Shown: positions 7,092-15,702, numbered from the stretch's first letter. The stretch is DNA of 23,822 nucleotides from DATHRK01 sp035513295 (GCA_035513295.1 DATKCH010000059.1:1-23822); one strand, 5' to 3'. Translations and numbers: made by a program. Notes: generated by a model from the sequence alone, not told the origin.

Positions 7092-8267
7092 ATGATTCCG
7101 GCGTCGATCCACCCCCGTATGCGCGTCGGGCTCATCGCGCCCGAATTCCTCGGCTTCGGGGGGATGGCGGAATTCGCACGCAATCTCGCGGTGTGCCTTT
7201 CGGAAACCGACCACGTGACGGTCTTCACCCGCTACGACGCTTCCGGCCCGGGGCTCGAACGGGAGGCGCCCCCGGTGCGGGAGGTGCTGGTTCGGGAACT
7301 CGTCGCCGACCACGCCACGCTCGCCGGTTTCGATTGCGACGTCTGGCTCGCGGCCAACGCCGGCTACGTGCCGCTGGCGTCGCACCTGTCGGCACCCCTG
7401 GTCGTCTACGTCAACGGCAACGACCTGCTCGAGCCATGGATCCGTCGCACGCGACCGTGGGTGGACCGCGTCGAGACATCCACGCTCGTCTGGCGCACCG
7501 TGAAGCGCCTGCGGGAGCGTCTCGGGAACCGCGACCTCCGCCGCGGCCTGGGAGACGCGGCGCACATCATCGCCAACAGCCGCAACACGGCGTCGATCCT
7601 GGCTCGGCGGTACCCGGGCAACGAGGACCACACGAGCGTCGTGCCTCCCGGCGTCGCGGACGAGTACTTCCAGCCGGCCGGGCCCCGCCGCCCGGGACCG
7701 CTGCGCGTCCTCACCGTCACCCGCCTGGACAAAGGAACCCCGCGCAAGAACGTGGACGGGGTCCTGCGGGCGCTGGCGCTCCTCTCCGAGGACACGCCGG
7801 TCGAGTACACGGTCGTGGGGGACGGGGAGGACCGGCCCCGCCTGGAGCGGCTGGCGCGCGAACTGGGCGTCGCCGACCGCACGCGCTTCGCGGGTTTCGT
7901 GGACCGGCAGGAACTGTCCTCCAGCTACGGCGACGGCGACGTGTTCATCCTCGCCTCCCGGGCGAGCGATACGGACGTCGAAGGCTTCGGAATCGTGTAC
8001 ATGGAGGCGTCGGCGGCGGGCACGCCGGTGGTCTGCAGCCGAGCCGGAGGTGCGGTCGATGCGGTCGAAGGGGGCCGCAACGGAGTCGTCATCGAGGACT
8101 CCGAGCCGGCCACGATCGCGGCAGCGCTGCTCGAGTTCGCGGCGGACCCGGAGCGCTTCGATCCCGCGCGCGTGCGCGACGTGGCGGAGGCGTATCGATG
8201 GCCGGTTATCGCGGCCAGGATTCGTGCCATTCTCCGGGACTGCGCGGAGGGAGCGCGGCGGCCGTGA
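7092..8267 (+). CDS. Glycosyltransferase family 4
   Basis: A 391-residue GT4 enzyme. It has an N-terminal GFGGMAEFARNLA glycine-rich loop, VYVNGNDLLEPW in the acceptor domain, VPPGVADEYF at the linker, VTRLDKGTPRKNVDG at the start of the donor domain, and E-x7-E in EGFGIVYMEASAAGTPVV. It should transfer a sugar from an NDP- or GDP-sugar on the cytoplasmic side. An internal ATG at 7119 (MRVGLIAPEF) would give a start closer to the beta-strand; the ATG at 7092 is preferred because it lies 6 bases after the permease stop. The gene ends 29 bases from the convergent GT39 gene; the gap holds only a 6-bp stem (8271-8276 with 8284-8289). Confidence 0.9.
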   Translation: MIPASIHPRMRVGLIAPEFLGFGGMAEFARNLAVCLSETDHVTVFTRYDASGPGLEREAPPVREVLVRELVADHATLAGFDCDVWLAANAGYVPLASHLSAPLVVYVNGNDLLEPWIRRTRPWVDRVETSTLVWRTVKRLRERLGNRDLRRGLGDAAHIIANSRNTASILARRYPGNEDHTSVVPPGVADEYFQPAGPRRPGPLRVLTVTRLDKGTPRKNVDGVLRALALLSEDTPVEYTVVGDGEDRPRLERLARELGVADRTRFAGFVDRQELSSSYGDGDVFILASRASDTDVEGFGIVYMEASAAGTPVVCSRAGGAVDAVEGGRNGVVIEDSEPATIAAALLEFAADPERFDPARVRDVAEAYRWPVIAARIRAILRDCAEGARRP

Positions 8268-8296
8268 TGAGGCGCGTCCGAACCGCGCCGCGAAGC

Positions 8297-9997
8297 CTAG
8301 CCCCCGCGCGCGACCCCTCCGTCGGATTCGCACGACCAGCCCTCCGGCGGCGCCTCGGGACCGTCGGCCGGCCCCCATACGAAGACACGGATCCTGGTCC
8401 CGCCGGGCACTTCCAGGAGGTGGGCCGCGCGCTCGATGAAGTCGGCGGTCAGGGGCGGAACGCCCTCGGGACGCCCCCACTCCCGCTCCTCGGCGACGAT
8501 GACGCCCCGGGGGTTGCAGGCCATCACCGCGCGCACGGCTGCGGGCGACGCGATCTCCTGGCGGTTCCACTGCCGATCGATGCCGGGCTCGTCGTCGTAT
8601 CCCCCGCGCCTCGAGACGGCCCGGCCCAGCAGGACGAAGTCCAGGTCGCCGAAGTAGTAGGTGGCCTTATGCGGGCTCGTCGCGACCAGGGCGGCGTCTG
8701 CGGCGACGCGGCCCTCGAGAATCGCGGCCACCGCGCCCCAATCGGCTTCGCCACGGAAGTGCCCCCCCAGCCACCAGTCGGAGTCGTCCACGGTGAGCAT
8801 GCGGTAGCTGTACGACGCGGCGTCCACGGTGTGCGCGGCGAACCCGCCCGCGAAAAGCCCGACCGCCGCGGTAAGCGCCGTCGCCCAGGGTCGCGCGCGC
8901 GAGCCGGCGCCGGCGGCGAGCAGACGCGCCGCCCAGCCGTCCCGGATCCAGCGGAGGATCGTTCCCAACCCGAGGGCCGCGACCGCGTACACGGCGGGCA
9001 GCGCAAAGTACACGTAGCGCTCGTGCCGCCACGAGGACAGCGAGACGGCGACGAGCGCCACCGCCGCGAGCACGCACAGGTAGATGGTGAAGCGAGGCCT
9101 GCGCGCGAGCGCCACCGCCGCGAGCACGGGGAGCGCCGTCCAGAGCCCGCCGAAGAGGCGCGCGAAGTAGTCGAAGTAGAAGCGGGGCCCCGCGTCACGC
9201 CCCAGCACGATGGTGCTCTCGGGGCGAAAGGCGCCGAGCAGTCTCGCCCCGAATCCGCCGAAAGCGAGCCACGCCCCCCCGAGCGCCAGGAGGGCGGCCG
9301 CGAGCGCCCACCCCCACGCCGGCGTGGTGCGGAGGCGCGCCCGGTGGGTCCACGCGGCGACGGGTACCGCGGCCGCGGCGATCGCGGCCATTGCGAGGGC
9401 GGCGCTCACCTGCAACCGAAACGCGAGGTAGAGGGAGGCGGCCGCGCCGGCCGCCAGCGCCAGCGTGGCGCGGTCCCGGCGGTGGGCCCGGGCAGCGAGC
9501 GCGTACACGGCCATGGCCGCAACCCACACGAGGAGGGCGTGCAGGGTGTAGAAGCGGACCAACTGGGACAGGTACAGGTCCGTCGGCGCCAGCATCACCA
9601 GCAGCGCGGCCAACCAGGCGGCGAGCGGATCTCCGTAGCGGGCGACCGCAAGGAACACGGCTCCCGCGAGCAAGGCGCCGGAGATGGCCGCGGGCAGCCG
9701 CGCGGCGGCCAGGCTGTCGCCGAACAGCGCCATGGAGCCGGCCACGAGGAACGTGAATGGACGCGCGCGGGTGTAGATCATCCCATCCGGGGACAGGCGG
9801 AGCGACCCGTCCTCGAGCAGGGAGCGGCCCGCGAGCACGTGGTAGAGTTCGTCCAGGTGCGGGGTGTGATCGAGCCCGATCAGGCGCACGAGAAACGCGG
9901 CCGCCACGACGAACGCCGCAGCGATCCAGGCACGGCCGTCGGCAGCGCGCCGGGGATCGTCGTTCGCGTCGGGGAGATCGATGGCTTCGTCGTGCAT
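8297..9997 (-). CDS. GT39/ArnT-like polyprenyl-phosphate-sugar glycosyltransferase (GT-C, membrane)
   Basis: A 566-residue polytopic protein of the PMT/ArnT superfamily. After a short acidic cytoplasmic start and TM1 (about 23-41) comes DHTPHLDELYHVL, carrying the catalytic Asp-Glu pair (D49, E50) of GT-C enzymes in the first periplasmic loop. About ten more hydrophobic segments extend to residue 385, followed by a soluble C-terminal domain of about 180 residues. Such enzymes use a polyprenyl-phosphate-linked sugar on the periplasmic side to modify a glycan, lipid or protein. The ATG at 9997 has a GAGG-type Shine-Dalgarno just upstream. It is the only minus-strand gene between the two plus-strand operons, so it is transcribed separately and may decorate the exported polymer. 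Confidence 0.82.
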   Translation of the reverse strand: MHDEAIDLPDANDDPRRAADGRAWIAAAFVVAAAFLVRLIGLDHTPHLDELYHVLAGRSLLEDGSLRLSPDGMIYTRARPFTFLVAGSMALFGDSLAAARLPAAISGALLAGAVFLAVARYGDPLAAWLAALLVMLAPTDLYLSQLVRFYTLHALLVWVAAMAVYALAARAHRRDRATLALAAGAAASLYLAFRLQVSAALAMAAIAAAAVPVAAWTHRARLRTTPAWGWALAAALLALGGAWLAFGGFGARLLGAFRPESTIVLGRDAGPRFYFDYFARLFGGLWTALPVLAAVALARRPRFTIYLCVLAAVALVAVSLSSWRHERYVYFALPAVYAVAALGLGTILRWIRDGWAARLLAAGAGSRARPWATALTAAVGLFAGGFAAHTVDAASYSYRMLTVDDSDWWLGGHFRGEADWGAVAAILEGRVAADAALVATSPHKATYYFGDLDFVLLGRAVSRRGGYDDEPGIDRQWNRQEIASPAAVRAVMACNPRGVIVAEEREWGRPEGVPPLTADFIERAAHLLEVPGGTRIRVFVWGPADGPEAPPEGWSCESDGGVARGG

Positions 9998-10061
9998 CCG
10001 CCTCGTGCCCTGAAGTCATCCTTTTCGCCGCTGGCCACGGGCTCGGTGGAACGCATGATCG

Positions 10062-10077
10062 CGGCCAGAGTCTTGCA
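10062..10077 (+). promoter_or_regulatory. Candidate sigma-54 promoter of the GT4-GT2-PRTase/HAD-Wzt operon
   Basis: CGGCCAGAGTCTTGCA has the invariant GG and GC at the correct ten-base spacing and a perfect TTGCA -12 box; the -24 box is GGC followed by two mismatches. Transcription would start near 10088, leaving an unusually long leader of about 168 bases that contains the nested repeat 10084-10138. It is weaker than the sites at 348 and 5539. Confidence 0.38.
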
Positions 10078-10083
10078 ACGGGA

Positions 10084-10138
10084 GCGTCGCGTCGCCCGAA
10101 AGGAGCGAACGCGGGCGGTGCCCGCAACCACGCGACGC
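10084..10138. repeat. Nested inverted repeat, possible structured leader or operator
   Basis: An outer perfect 9-bp stem (GCGTCGCGT at 10084-10092 with ACGCGACGC at 10130-10138) encloses an inner hairpin of 6 bp with a 3-base loop (GCGGGC at 10111-10116, GCCCGC at 10120-10125). It lies almost exactly where transcription from the candidate promoter at 10062-10077 would begin. It could be an RNA structure in the leader or a protein-binding dyad. There is no T-tract, so a simple intrinsic terminator is unlikely. Confidence 0.45.
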
Positions 10139-10255
10139 AGAGCGAGATGCCGACTCGTACCCGCTGCGTCCGTACGGATACTCTCGTCCGGAACCGAAGC
10201 GCCGCGCGCCGCGCGTGCTGCATGCACACCACAATCCGGAGAAGATCCAGCGTCG

Positions 10256-11383
10256 ATGACGTCCGCGTTGAGTGTCATGCACGTGTGCGCGCCCGCCCCG
10301 TTCGGCGGGCTCGAGCGCGTCGTCGCCGCGCTGAGCGGCGGCCTGGCCGCCCGCGGTCACCGCGTGATGATCGCGGCGATCCTGGATCCGGACGCGACGA
10401 TTCCGGCGGCGATCGCGGAAGCGGCCGAACACGGCGTGGAGATCGAGCCGTTGCGGCTTCCGCGGCGCGCGTACGGGGCCGAGCGGCGGGCCGTGGGTGG
10501 TCTGGCCCGCGCTTTCGGCGCCGAATTCCTGCATACGCACGGGTACCGCTCCGACGTCGTGGCCGGCCCGCTCGCCGGACGCCTCGGCGCCGCCCGCGTG
10601 AGCACCGTACACGGTTTCATCGGAGGCGGGCTGCGCAACCGGGTGTACGAGTGGCTGCAGAAGCGCGCGCTGCGTGGGTGCGACGCGGTGGTGGCCGTTT
10701 CCGACGAACTGGCGCGGACACTCCGGGACGCGGGCATCGAGCGGGTCCGCACCGTCGCCAACGGCGCTCCGCTGGGCCGCGCTGCGGCGTCCGCTCTCGA
10801 GGCCCGGCGCGAACTGGGCGTGGACGAGGATGCGTTTCACGTGGGTTGGGTCGGAAGGTTGAGCGCCGAGAAGGGGCCCGACACGTTCCTGGAGGCGCTG
10901 GCGGCGTTGGGGCCGGCGCTGCCGTTCGTCGCCTCCATCCTCGGGGACGGGCCGATGCGCCGGGCGCTGGAGGCGCGGGCGGCGCGGCTGGGGCTCCTCG
11001 GCCGCGTGCGTTTCGCCGGCCCGGTCGAGTCCGCGGCCAGGCTGTTCCGCGCCTTCGATGTGTTCGTGCTCAGCTCTCGCCGGGAGGGCACCCCGATATC
11101 GCTGCTGGAGGCCATCGCCGCCGGGACCCCGGTCGTGGCGACGCGAGTGGGGGGCATCGCGGACGCCGCCGGGCCCCACGGCGCGCTGTACGTAGATCCC
11201 ATGGACGCCGCCGGTCTCGGCGCCGCCATACGGGAGGTGCGGAGCGACCCGGCGGCCGCCGCCCGCCGCGCGCTCTCCGCCCGCGCCCACCGGGACGCCG
11301 GTCCGGACTGGATCGACGCGTACCAGAACGTCTACGAGGCGGTCGGGACCGCCCCCGGGCGGAACGCGGAGCCGGCCCGGTGA
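10256..11383 (+). CDS. Glycosyltransferase family 4
   Basis: A 375-residue GT4 enzyme. Visible elements are FGGLERVVAALSGGLA (N-terminal loop), HTHGYRSDVVAG and STVHGF (acceptor domain), VANGAPLG (linker), WVGRLSAEKGPDTFLEAL (donor domain) and the E-x7-E motif in REGTPISLLEAIAAGTPVV. The start is taken at ATG 10256, preceded by GGAGAAG at 10238-10244; an ATG at 10277 is possible. The open frame continues far upstream only because it runs antisense through the GT39 gene. All 40 codons sampled from 10862 end in G or C. It overlaps the next gene by GTGA and heads a four-gene operon. Confidence 0.92.
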   Translation: MTSALSVMHVCAPAPFGGLERVVAALSGGLAARGHRVMIAAILDPDATIPAAIAEAAEHGVEIEPLRLPRRAYGAERRAVGGLARAFGAEFLHTHGYRSDVVAGPLAGRLGAARVSTVHGFIGGGLRNRVYEWLQKRALRGCDAVVAVSDELARTLRDAGIERVRTVANGAPLGRAAASALEARRELGVDEDAFHVGWVGRLSAEKGPDTFLEALAALGPALPFVASILGDGPMRRALEARAARLGLLGRVRFAGPVESAARLFRAFDVFVLSSRREGTPISLLEAIAAGTPVVATRVGGIADAAGPHGALYVDPMDAAGLGAAIREVRSDPAAAARRALSARAHRDAGPDWIDAYQNVYEAVGTAPGRNAEPAR

Positions 11384-12558
11384 GCATCGCGTACGTCGTC
11401 ATCGCGGCCGCGGCCGCGCTCGGTGGCTACGCGTTCCTCGTCTATCCGGCGCTGCTGCGGCTATTCGCAGCCCGGCACGCCGAGGGCCGGCCCGGGCAAA
11501 CGCACGAGCCGCCGCCCACGGTCACCGTCACGGTGCCCGTCCACAACGAGGAAGGGCAGGTGGAGGGAGCTCTCGAGAGCCTGCTCGCGCTGGAGTATCC
11601 CGCCGACCGCCTCCGGATCCTGATCATCTCGGACGGCTCCTCGGACCGGACCGAGGAAATCGTTCGCTCGTTCGCCGGCCGCGGGGTCGAACTGCTCGCG
11701 CTGCCGCGACGCGTAGGCAAGACGGCCGCGGAAGAGGCCGCGTTGCGCGAAATCCGCAGCGAGATCGTGCTCAACACCGACGCGTCGACCCGCCTTCACC
11801 CCGGCGCGCTGCGGGCGCTCGCGGCCGCGTTCGCCGACCCGGACATAGGGGTCGCTTCCGGACGCGACGTGAGCGTCGGCCCCGACGGGGCCGAGGGCAA
11901 CGAGGGCGAGAGCGGCTACGTGGGTTACGAGATGCGCGTGCGCGAGCTGGAAACGAGGGTGGGGGGCATCGTGGGGGCGTCGGGGTGTTGCTACGCGATC
12001 CGGTCCTCGCTGCACCGCCTCCCGCTGCCCACTGGGCTCAGCCGGGACTTCGCCGCCGCCCTGCGCGCGCGCGAGCACGGCTACCGCGCGGTTTCGGTCG
12101 ACGAAGCGACGTGCTCGGTGCCGCGGACCGCTTCGCTGCGGCACGAGTACCGGCGCAAGGTGCGCACGATGGTCCGGGGCATGCGCACGCTGGTGCACAA
12201 GCGTGCGCTCCTGAACCCCTTCCGGTACGGCTCGTTCGCGTGGATGCTGTGGAGCCACAAGGTGGCGCGCTGGGTCCTTCCGTGGGCGGCGCTGGCGGCC
12301 CTCCTGGCGACCGGCGTGCTCGCGGTGCATCACCTCTGGGCCCGGGTCGTGATCGGGGTGGCTCTGGCGCTGGGTGTGGCGACTCTCCTCGCGTGGGCGC
12401 GCGACGGGAAGGTCCCGCCCGCGATCGGCCTTCCGGCCTGGGTCGTGCTCGGCAACCTCGCCGCCGTGCACGCCACGGTGAAGGCGGCCGGCGGCGGCCA
12501 GTCGGCCATCTGGGAGCCCACTCGGCGCGATCCCGCGGCGGCGGCGGAGGCGGCATGA
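11380..12558 (+). CDS. Membrane-anchored glycosyltransferase family 2
   Basis: A 392-residue protein starting at a GTG that overlaps the previous stop. One N-terminal membrane segment (about 3-30) is followed by a GT2 (GT-A fold) domain: TVPVHNEEGQ (53-62), SDGSSD (84-89), the metal-binding NTDAST (132-137), GIVGASGCCYAIR (acceptor-region signature) and RRKVRTMVRG (258-267) at the QxxRW position. Two or three C-terminal membrane segments lie between about 297 and 370. The architecture is like processive or polyprenyl-linked GT2 enzymes at the inner membrane. The substrate is unknown. It overlaps the PRTase-HAD gene by ATGA. Confidence 0.88.
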   Translation: MSIAYVVIAAAAALGGYAFLVYPALLRLFAARHAEGRPGQTHEPPPTVTVTVPVHNEEGQVEGALESLLALEYPADRLRILIISDGSSDRTEEIVRSFAGRGVELLALPRRVGKTAAEEAALREIRSEIVLNTDASTRLHPGALRALAAAFADPDIGVASGRDVSVGPDGAEGNEGESGYVGYEMRVRELETRVGGIVGASGCCYAIRSSLHRLPLPTGLSRDFAAALRAREHGYRAVSVDEATCSVPRTASLRHEYRRKVRTMVRGMRTLVHKRALLNPFRYGSFAWMLWSHKVARWVLPWAALAALLATGVLAVHHLWARVVIGVALALGVATLLAWARDGKVPPAIGLPAWVVLGNLAAVHATVKAAGGGQSAIWEPTRRDPAAAAEAA

Positions 12559-13574
12559 ACTACCGCAGCTTCGCCGACCTCAACGCGCGCGTCGTCGACT
12601 GGGCGCGCGCGTTGCCGGACGACGTCGAGCTGGTCGTCGGCGTGCCGCGTTCGGGGCTCCTGGTCGCGACGCTCCTGGCGTTGTATCGGCAGCTCCCCAT
12701 GGCGGACCTGGACGGATTTCTCGCGGGGAGGATCTACGACAGCGGCCGGCGCTTACGCGGCGCTCACGGCCACGAGGGGAGGGATAGCTTCCTCGATCGG
12801 CCGCGCTGCGTCCTCATCGTGGACGACTCCATCCGCTCCGGCGCGTCTCTTCAGGAGGTGCGCGCGCGCGTGGCCGCCGCCAACCTTCCGCACCGCGTAG
12901 GGTACGGCGTGGTCTACGCCGACGAGGGGGCGGAGGAGCTCGTTGACCACTACTGCGAAGTGGTTCCGACGCCGCGCGCGTTCGAGTGGAATCTGATGCA
13001 CACGGACGCGCTCCTGTCCAAGTGCTGCGTCGACATCGACGGCGTGCTGTGTCCCGATCCGACGCCCGAGCAGAACGACGACGGGCCGAGCTATCGGGAG
13101 TTCATCGCCAACGCGCCGGCGCTGGACAAGCCCACGGCGCGGGTCGGCTGGCTGGTGACGTGCAGGCTGGAGAAGTACCGCGAGGCCACCGAGGCGTGGC
13201 TGGCCTCGCGGGGCATCCGCTATAACGAGCTGATCATGATGGACTACCCCGACGCGGCGGCGCGGCGCGCGGCGGGCGCGTACGCGGCCTTCAAGGCCGA
13301 CGCCTACGCGAGCTCCGGCGCGCATTTCTTCCTGGAGAGCAATCCGAGGCAGGCGCGGGAGATCGCCCGGCGAACCGGCCGCCCCGTCTACTGCGTGAGC
13401 ACGCGCGCGCTGGTCGAGCCGGACCCGATCGCGAGCGGCAGGAGGGTGGGCGCGGAGCGCGTCTCGATCCTCTGGTTCAGGATTCGCCGGAAGGTCGGGT
13501 CGGTCCTGGACCGCCTGCGCGGGAGGCGCCTGGCGGTCGGCCATCCCTCCGACCGGCTGAAGGATAACGACTGA
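12555..13574 (+). CDS. Phosphoribosyltransferase-HAD hydrolase fusion protein
   Basis: A 339-residue two-domain cytoplasmic protein. The N-terminal half is a type I phosphoribosyltransferase: VVGVPRSGLL (27-36) and the PRPP-binding loop VLIVDDSIRSG (86-96) with its acidic pair. The C-terminal half looks like a HAD-superfamily hydrolase: CCVDIDGVLCPD (157-168) is motif I with the nucleophile D160 and D162, LVTCR (200-204) fits motif II, K248 fits motif III, and FLESNP (259-264) stands where the motif IV acidic residue is expected. The domain order suggests transfer of, or to, a phosphoribosyl group followed by dephosphorylation, but no substrate can be named. ATGA overlap with the GT2 and a 2-base gap to Wzt tie it to glycan assembly. 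The frame is open upstream; ATG 12555 is chosen from the overlap and the domain start. Confidence 0.8.
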   Translation: MNYRSFADLNARVVDWARALPDDVELVVGVPRSGLLVATLLALYRQLPMADLDGFLAGRIYDSGRRLRGAHGHEGRDSFLDRPRCVLIVDDSIRSGASLQEVRARVAAANLPHRVGYGVVYADEGAEELVDHYCEVVPTPRAFEWNLMHTDALLSKCCVDIDGVLCPDPTPEQNDDGPSYREFIANAPALDKPTARVGWLVTCRLEKYREATEAWLASRGIRYNELIMMDYPDAAARRAAGAYAAFKADAYASSGAHFFLESNPRQAREIARRTGRPVYCVSTRALVEPDPIASGRRVGAERVSILWFRIRRKVGSVLDRLRGRRLAVGHPSDRLKDND

Positions 13575-13576
13575 AC

Positions 13577-14794
13577 ATGGCGAGAGGACGCGTCGTCTTC
13601 GAGGGGGTCTGGAAGAAATTCCGGCGGGGCGAGCTGCACGACAGCCTGCGCGACCTGCTGCCCGCGATCACCGGCAGGGTCTTCGGCGGCGGCAAGCGCA
13701 CGGACCAGCTCGAGGGGTCCGAGTTCTGGGCGGTCCGCGACGTTTCGTTCACCGTCGAGCCGGGCGAGGCCCTCGGCATCATCGGCCCGAACGGCGCCGG
13801 GAAGTCGACGATCCTGAAGCTGCTCACGAGAATCATGCGGCCCACGCGAGGCAGTTGCGGCGTGACCGGGCGCGTGGGCTCCATGATCGAAATCGCGGCG
13901 GGCTTCCACCCGGACCTGACCGGAAGGGAGAACGTGTTCCTGCAGGGATCGATCATGGGGATGACCCGGCAGGAGATCACCGGACGGTTCGACCGGATCG
14001 TGGAGTTCAGCGAGCTCCAGGACTTCATCGACACGCCCGTCAAGCGGTACTCGAGCGGGATGAACGCGCGGCTCGGGTTCGCGATCGCCGCCCACCTGGC
14101 CCCCGATGTCCTCATCATCGACGAGGTCCTCGCCGTCGGCGACCTCCGCTTCCAGCGAAAGGCGTTCGACAGGATCGCAGAGATCGCGCGGCAGGACATC
14201 CCGGTCGTGATCGTCTCGCACCAGCTCGACCGCATCGCCGCGCTCTGCACGAAGGCCATCCTTCTGAACGCGGGAGCGGTCGAGCACCGCGGCACGCCCG
14301 AGGAGTGCGTCGCCGCGTACGTGTCCGCTTCCAGCGATGTGATGGGGTCTGGCGGCGAAGACGAAGCGGTGCAGCTGGGCCGGCTCACGACCGAGGCGGG
14401 CGGGCCGATGATGCGGCCGGGTCAGCGCATCCGCACTCGCCTCGACGGTCACGTCCGCGCGCCTCGCTCGCCGAGTCACACCATCAGCTTCCGCGTCCGG
14501 TTCGTCCAGAAGGGACAGACCCTGTTCGCCTTCAACCTCGAAGCCGAAGACATCGCGCTGCCCGAAAGCGGAGCGTTCGAGGTCGACGTCGACCTCACGA
14601 TCAACCTGGGCGGCGGCCTGTATTCGCTGGAGACGTCGGTGTTCGACGTGGCGTCGCGGCGGCACCTGTATCACGGGCCGACGCTGCTCTTCCAGGTCCC
14701 CGTGGACCCGGGGTTCTTCGGCGTGGTGAACATGGAACACGAAGCGCGCCTGACCGCGCGCGTGACCGCGGACCGGGGGCCTAAACCTGGTTGA
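13577..14794 (+). CDS. wzt: ABC transporter ATPase for polysaccharide export with C-terminal carbohydrate-binding domain (Wzt-like)
   Basis: A 405-residue protein. The nucleotide-binding domain (1-250) shows Walker A GPNGAGKST (70-78), the variant signature YSSGM (158-162) typical of the polysaccharide/teichoic acid exporter subfamily, Walker B VLIIDE (178-183) and the switch His in IVSHQ (H215). The long insert between strands 1 and 2 (17-50) is also usual for this subfamily. Residues about 260-405 form a beta-rich Wzt_C-like domain, which in O9a/O8 systems recognises the capped end of the glycan. It pairs with the permease at 6099-7085. Its 3' end overlaps the convergent GT2 gene by 14 bases. 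Confidence 0.92.
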   Translation: MARGRVVFEGVWKKFRRGELHDSLRDLLPAITGRVFGGGKRTDQLEGSEFWAVRDVSFTVEPGEALGIIGPNGAGKSTILKLLTRIMRPTRGSCGVTGRVGSMIEIAAGFHPDLTGRENVFLQGSIMGMTRQEITGRFDRIVEFSELQDFIDTPVKRYSSGMNARLGFAIAAHLAPDVLIIDEVLAVGDLRFQRKAFDRIAEIARQDIPVVIVSHQLDRIAALCTKAILLNAGAVEHRGTPEECVAAYVSASSDVMGSGGEDEAVQLGRLTTEAGGPMMRPGQRIRTRLDGHVRAPRSPSHTISFRVRFVQKGQTLFAFNLEAEDIALPESGAFEVDVDLTINLGGGLYSLETSVFDVASRRHLYHGPTLLFQVPVDPGFFGVVNMEHEARLTARVTADRGPKPG

Positions 14795-15692
14795 CGCGGC
14801 GGGCGCCGCGCACGTACCCGCCCAGGCGCGCGAGCTCCCAGCGGCGACGGAAGCGGTCGATCGGTCGGCTTCCCGGGCGTAGCGCCGAAGCGAGCCAGCG
14901 CGCCGAGGCGATTCCCAGCGCGCGGATCGCCCATCTGGGCACGCCGAACCAGCGCACCAGCCCGGGGCCCGCGTACATACCCTCCGAAATGCCGTTCCGG
15001 TGCGCCCTCTGCAGAGTCCACTCGAAGGAGCAGCGGCCTTTCGGCACCCAGTGCCAGACCCGCGCTTCCGGTACGTACCTCCGCTCCATGCCGGCCGACG
15101 CCATTCGCCGCTGCATCTCGGTTTCCATCCCCGTCGGGCTGTCGATGTAGCGCTCCTGAGCGCCAGGTCCCAGATCCGCGCGGGCCCCGCCGAGGCGGAG
15201 GACGGGTTCGGCGAAGGCGGCCCAGTTGAAGCCGAGGAACCAGCGCCAGTCGGTGACGTCCCAGCTCCATCCGCGGGCTGAATAGGGCAGGAAGTCCAGC
15301 AGCCAGTCCGGGGGCGCTTCCTCGTAATCGATCGACACCGGACCGCCGTAGAAGCAATTCGGCCCGTGCATCTCCGCGGCATGGACGTACGCCGTCAACA
15401 CCTCGGGGGCGATGCGCACGTCGTCGTCGAAGAAGACGGTCAGCCCCGATCCGATCGTCTCCAGGCCGAACTGCGTCGCCGCCCCCTTGCCGGGCTGCTC
15501 GACATGGTGACACTCGATGGGAAGGCGGTGCGTGAACCTCGAACATACGTCGGGCGCGCCGCGCGAGTGGCCGTTCTCGACCACGACCACCCGGCGCAGT
15601 TCGGCTGGAAGATGGGCCTGCGCGATGCTACCCAGGGTGCGTTCGAGAAGGTCCGGCCGATCCGCGGTCGCGATGAGGACGCTCAGGTCCAC
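14781..15692 (-). CDS. Glycosyltransferase family 2
   Basis: A 303-residue soluble GT2 enzyme: SVLIATADRPDLLERTL at the N-terminus, VVVVENGHSRG as the first acidic-loop strand, GKGAATQFGLE, and the metal-binding FFDDDV (residues 88-92). Further on, GMETEMQRRM supplies the ED-like catalytic region. No membrane segment is evident except a weak hydrophobic patch near 245. It starts 10 bases after the stop of the sugar transferase, so both are one transcript, and its end overlaps the wzt end from the opposite direction. It probably adds one of the early sugars, but the donor is unknown. Confidence 0.88.
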   Translation of the reverse strand: MDLSVLIATADRPDLLERTLGSIAQAHLPAELRRVVVVENGHSRGAPDVCSRFTHRLPIECHHVEQPGKGAATQFGLETIGSGLTVFFDDDVRIAPEVLTAYVHAAEMHGPNCFYGGPVSIDYEEAPPDWLLDFLPYSARGWSWDVTDWRWFLGFNWAAFAEPVLRLGGARADLGPGAQERYIDSPTGMETEMQRRMASAGMERRYVPEARVWHWVPKGRCSFEWTLQRAHRNGISEGMYAGPGLVRWFGVPRWAIRALGIASARWLASALRPGSRPIDRFRRRWELARLGGYVRGARRVNQV

Positions 15693-15702
15693 GCGCCGCC
15701 GG

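Larger units (their letters stand above)
9998..10255. other. Divergent intergenic region with a nested inverted repeat
   Basis: This 258-base gap separates the GT39 gene (leftwards) from a GT4 operon (rightwards). It contains a sigma-54-like site at 10062-10077 and, just downstream, a nested inverted repeat at 10084-10138. No small ORF is supported. The long open frames that cross it belong to antisense readings of the GT39 gene. Confidence 0.6.

Noticed and set aside
8214..8229. TGGCACG on the minus strand inside the end of the GT4 gene at 7092-8267
   Set aside because: Perfect -24 box but the -12 position reads GG instead of GC, and it lies within a gene with nothing suitable downstream.
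8271..8289. 6-bp stem between convergent genes
   Set aside because: Too short and without a T-tract to call a terminator.
10052..10067. Minus-strand sigma-54-like arrangement (TGGC...ATGC) for the GT39 gene
   Set aside because: GG-N10-GC is present but the -12 box is ATGC and the rest of the -24 box does not match; expected by chance at this GC content.
6740..11383. A 1547-codon open frame on the plus strand
   Set aside because: It is out of frame over wzm and the GT4, antisense to the GT39 gene, and joins in frame with the real GT4 only at 10256. The product is Arg/Pro/Gly-rich without motifs; only 10256-11383 is coding.
13388..15382. A 664-codon minus-strand open frame across wzt and the GT2 gene
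   Set aside because: Antisense to wzt and out of frame with the GT2 gene, both of which have clear motifs.
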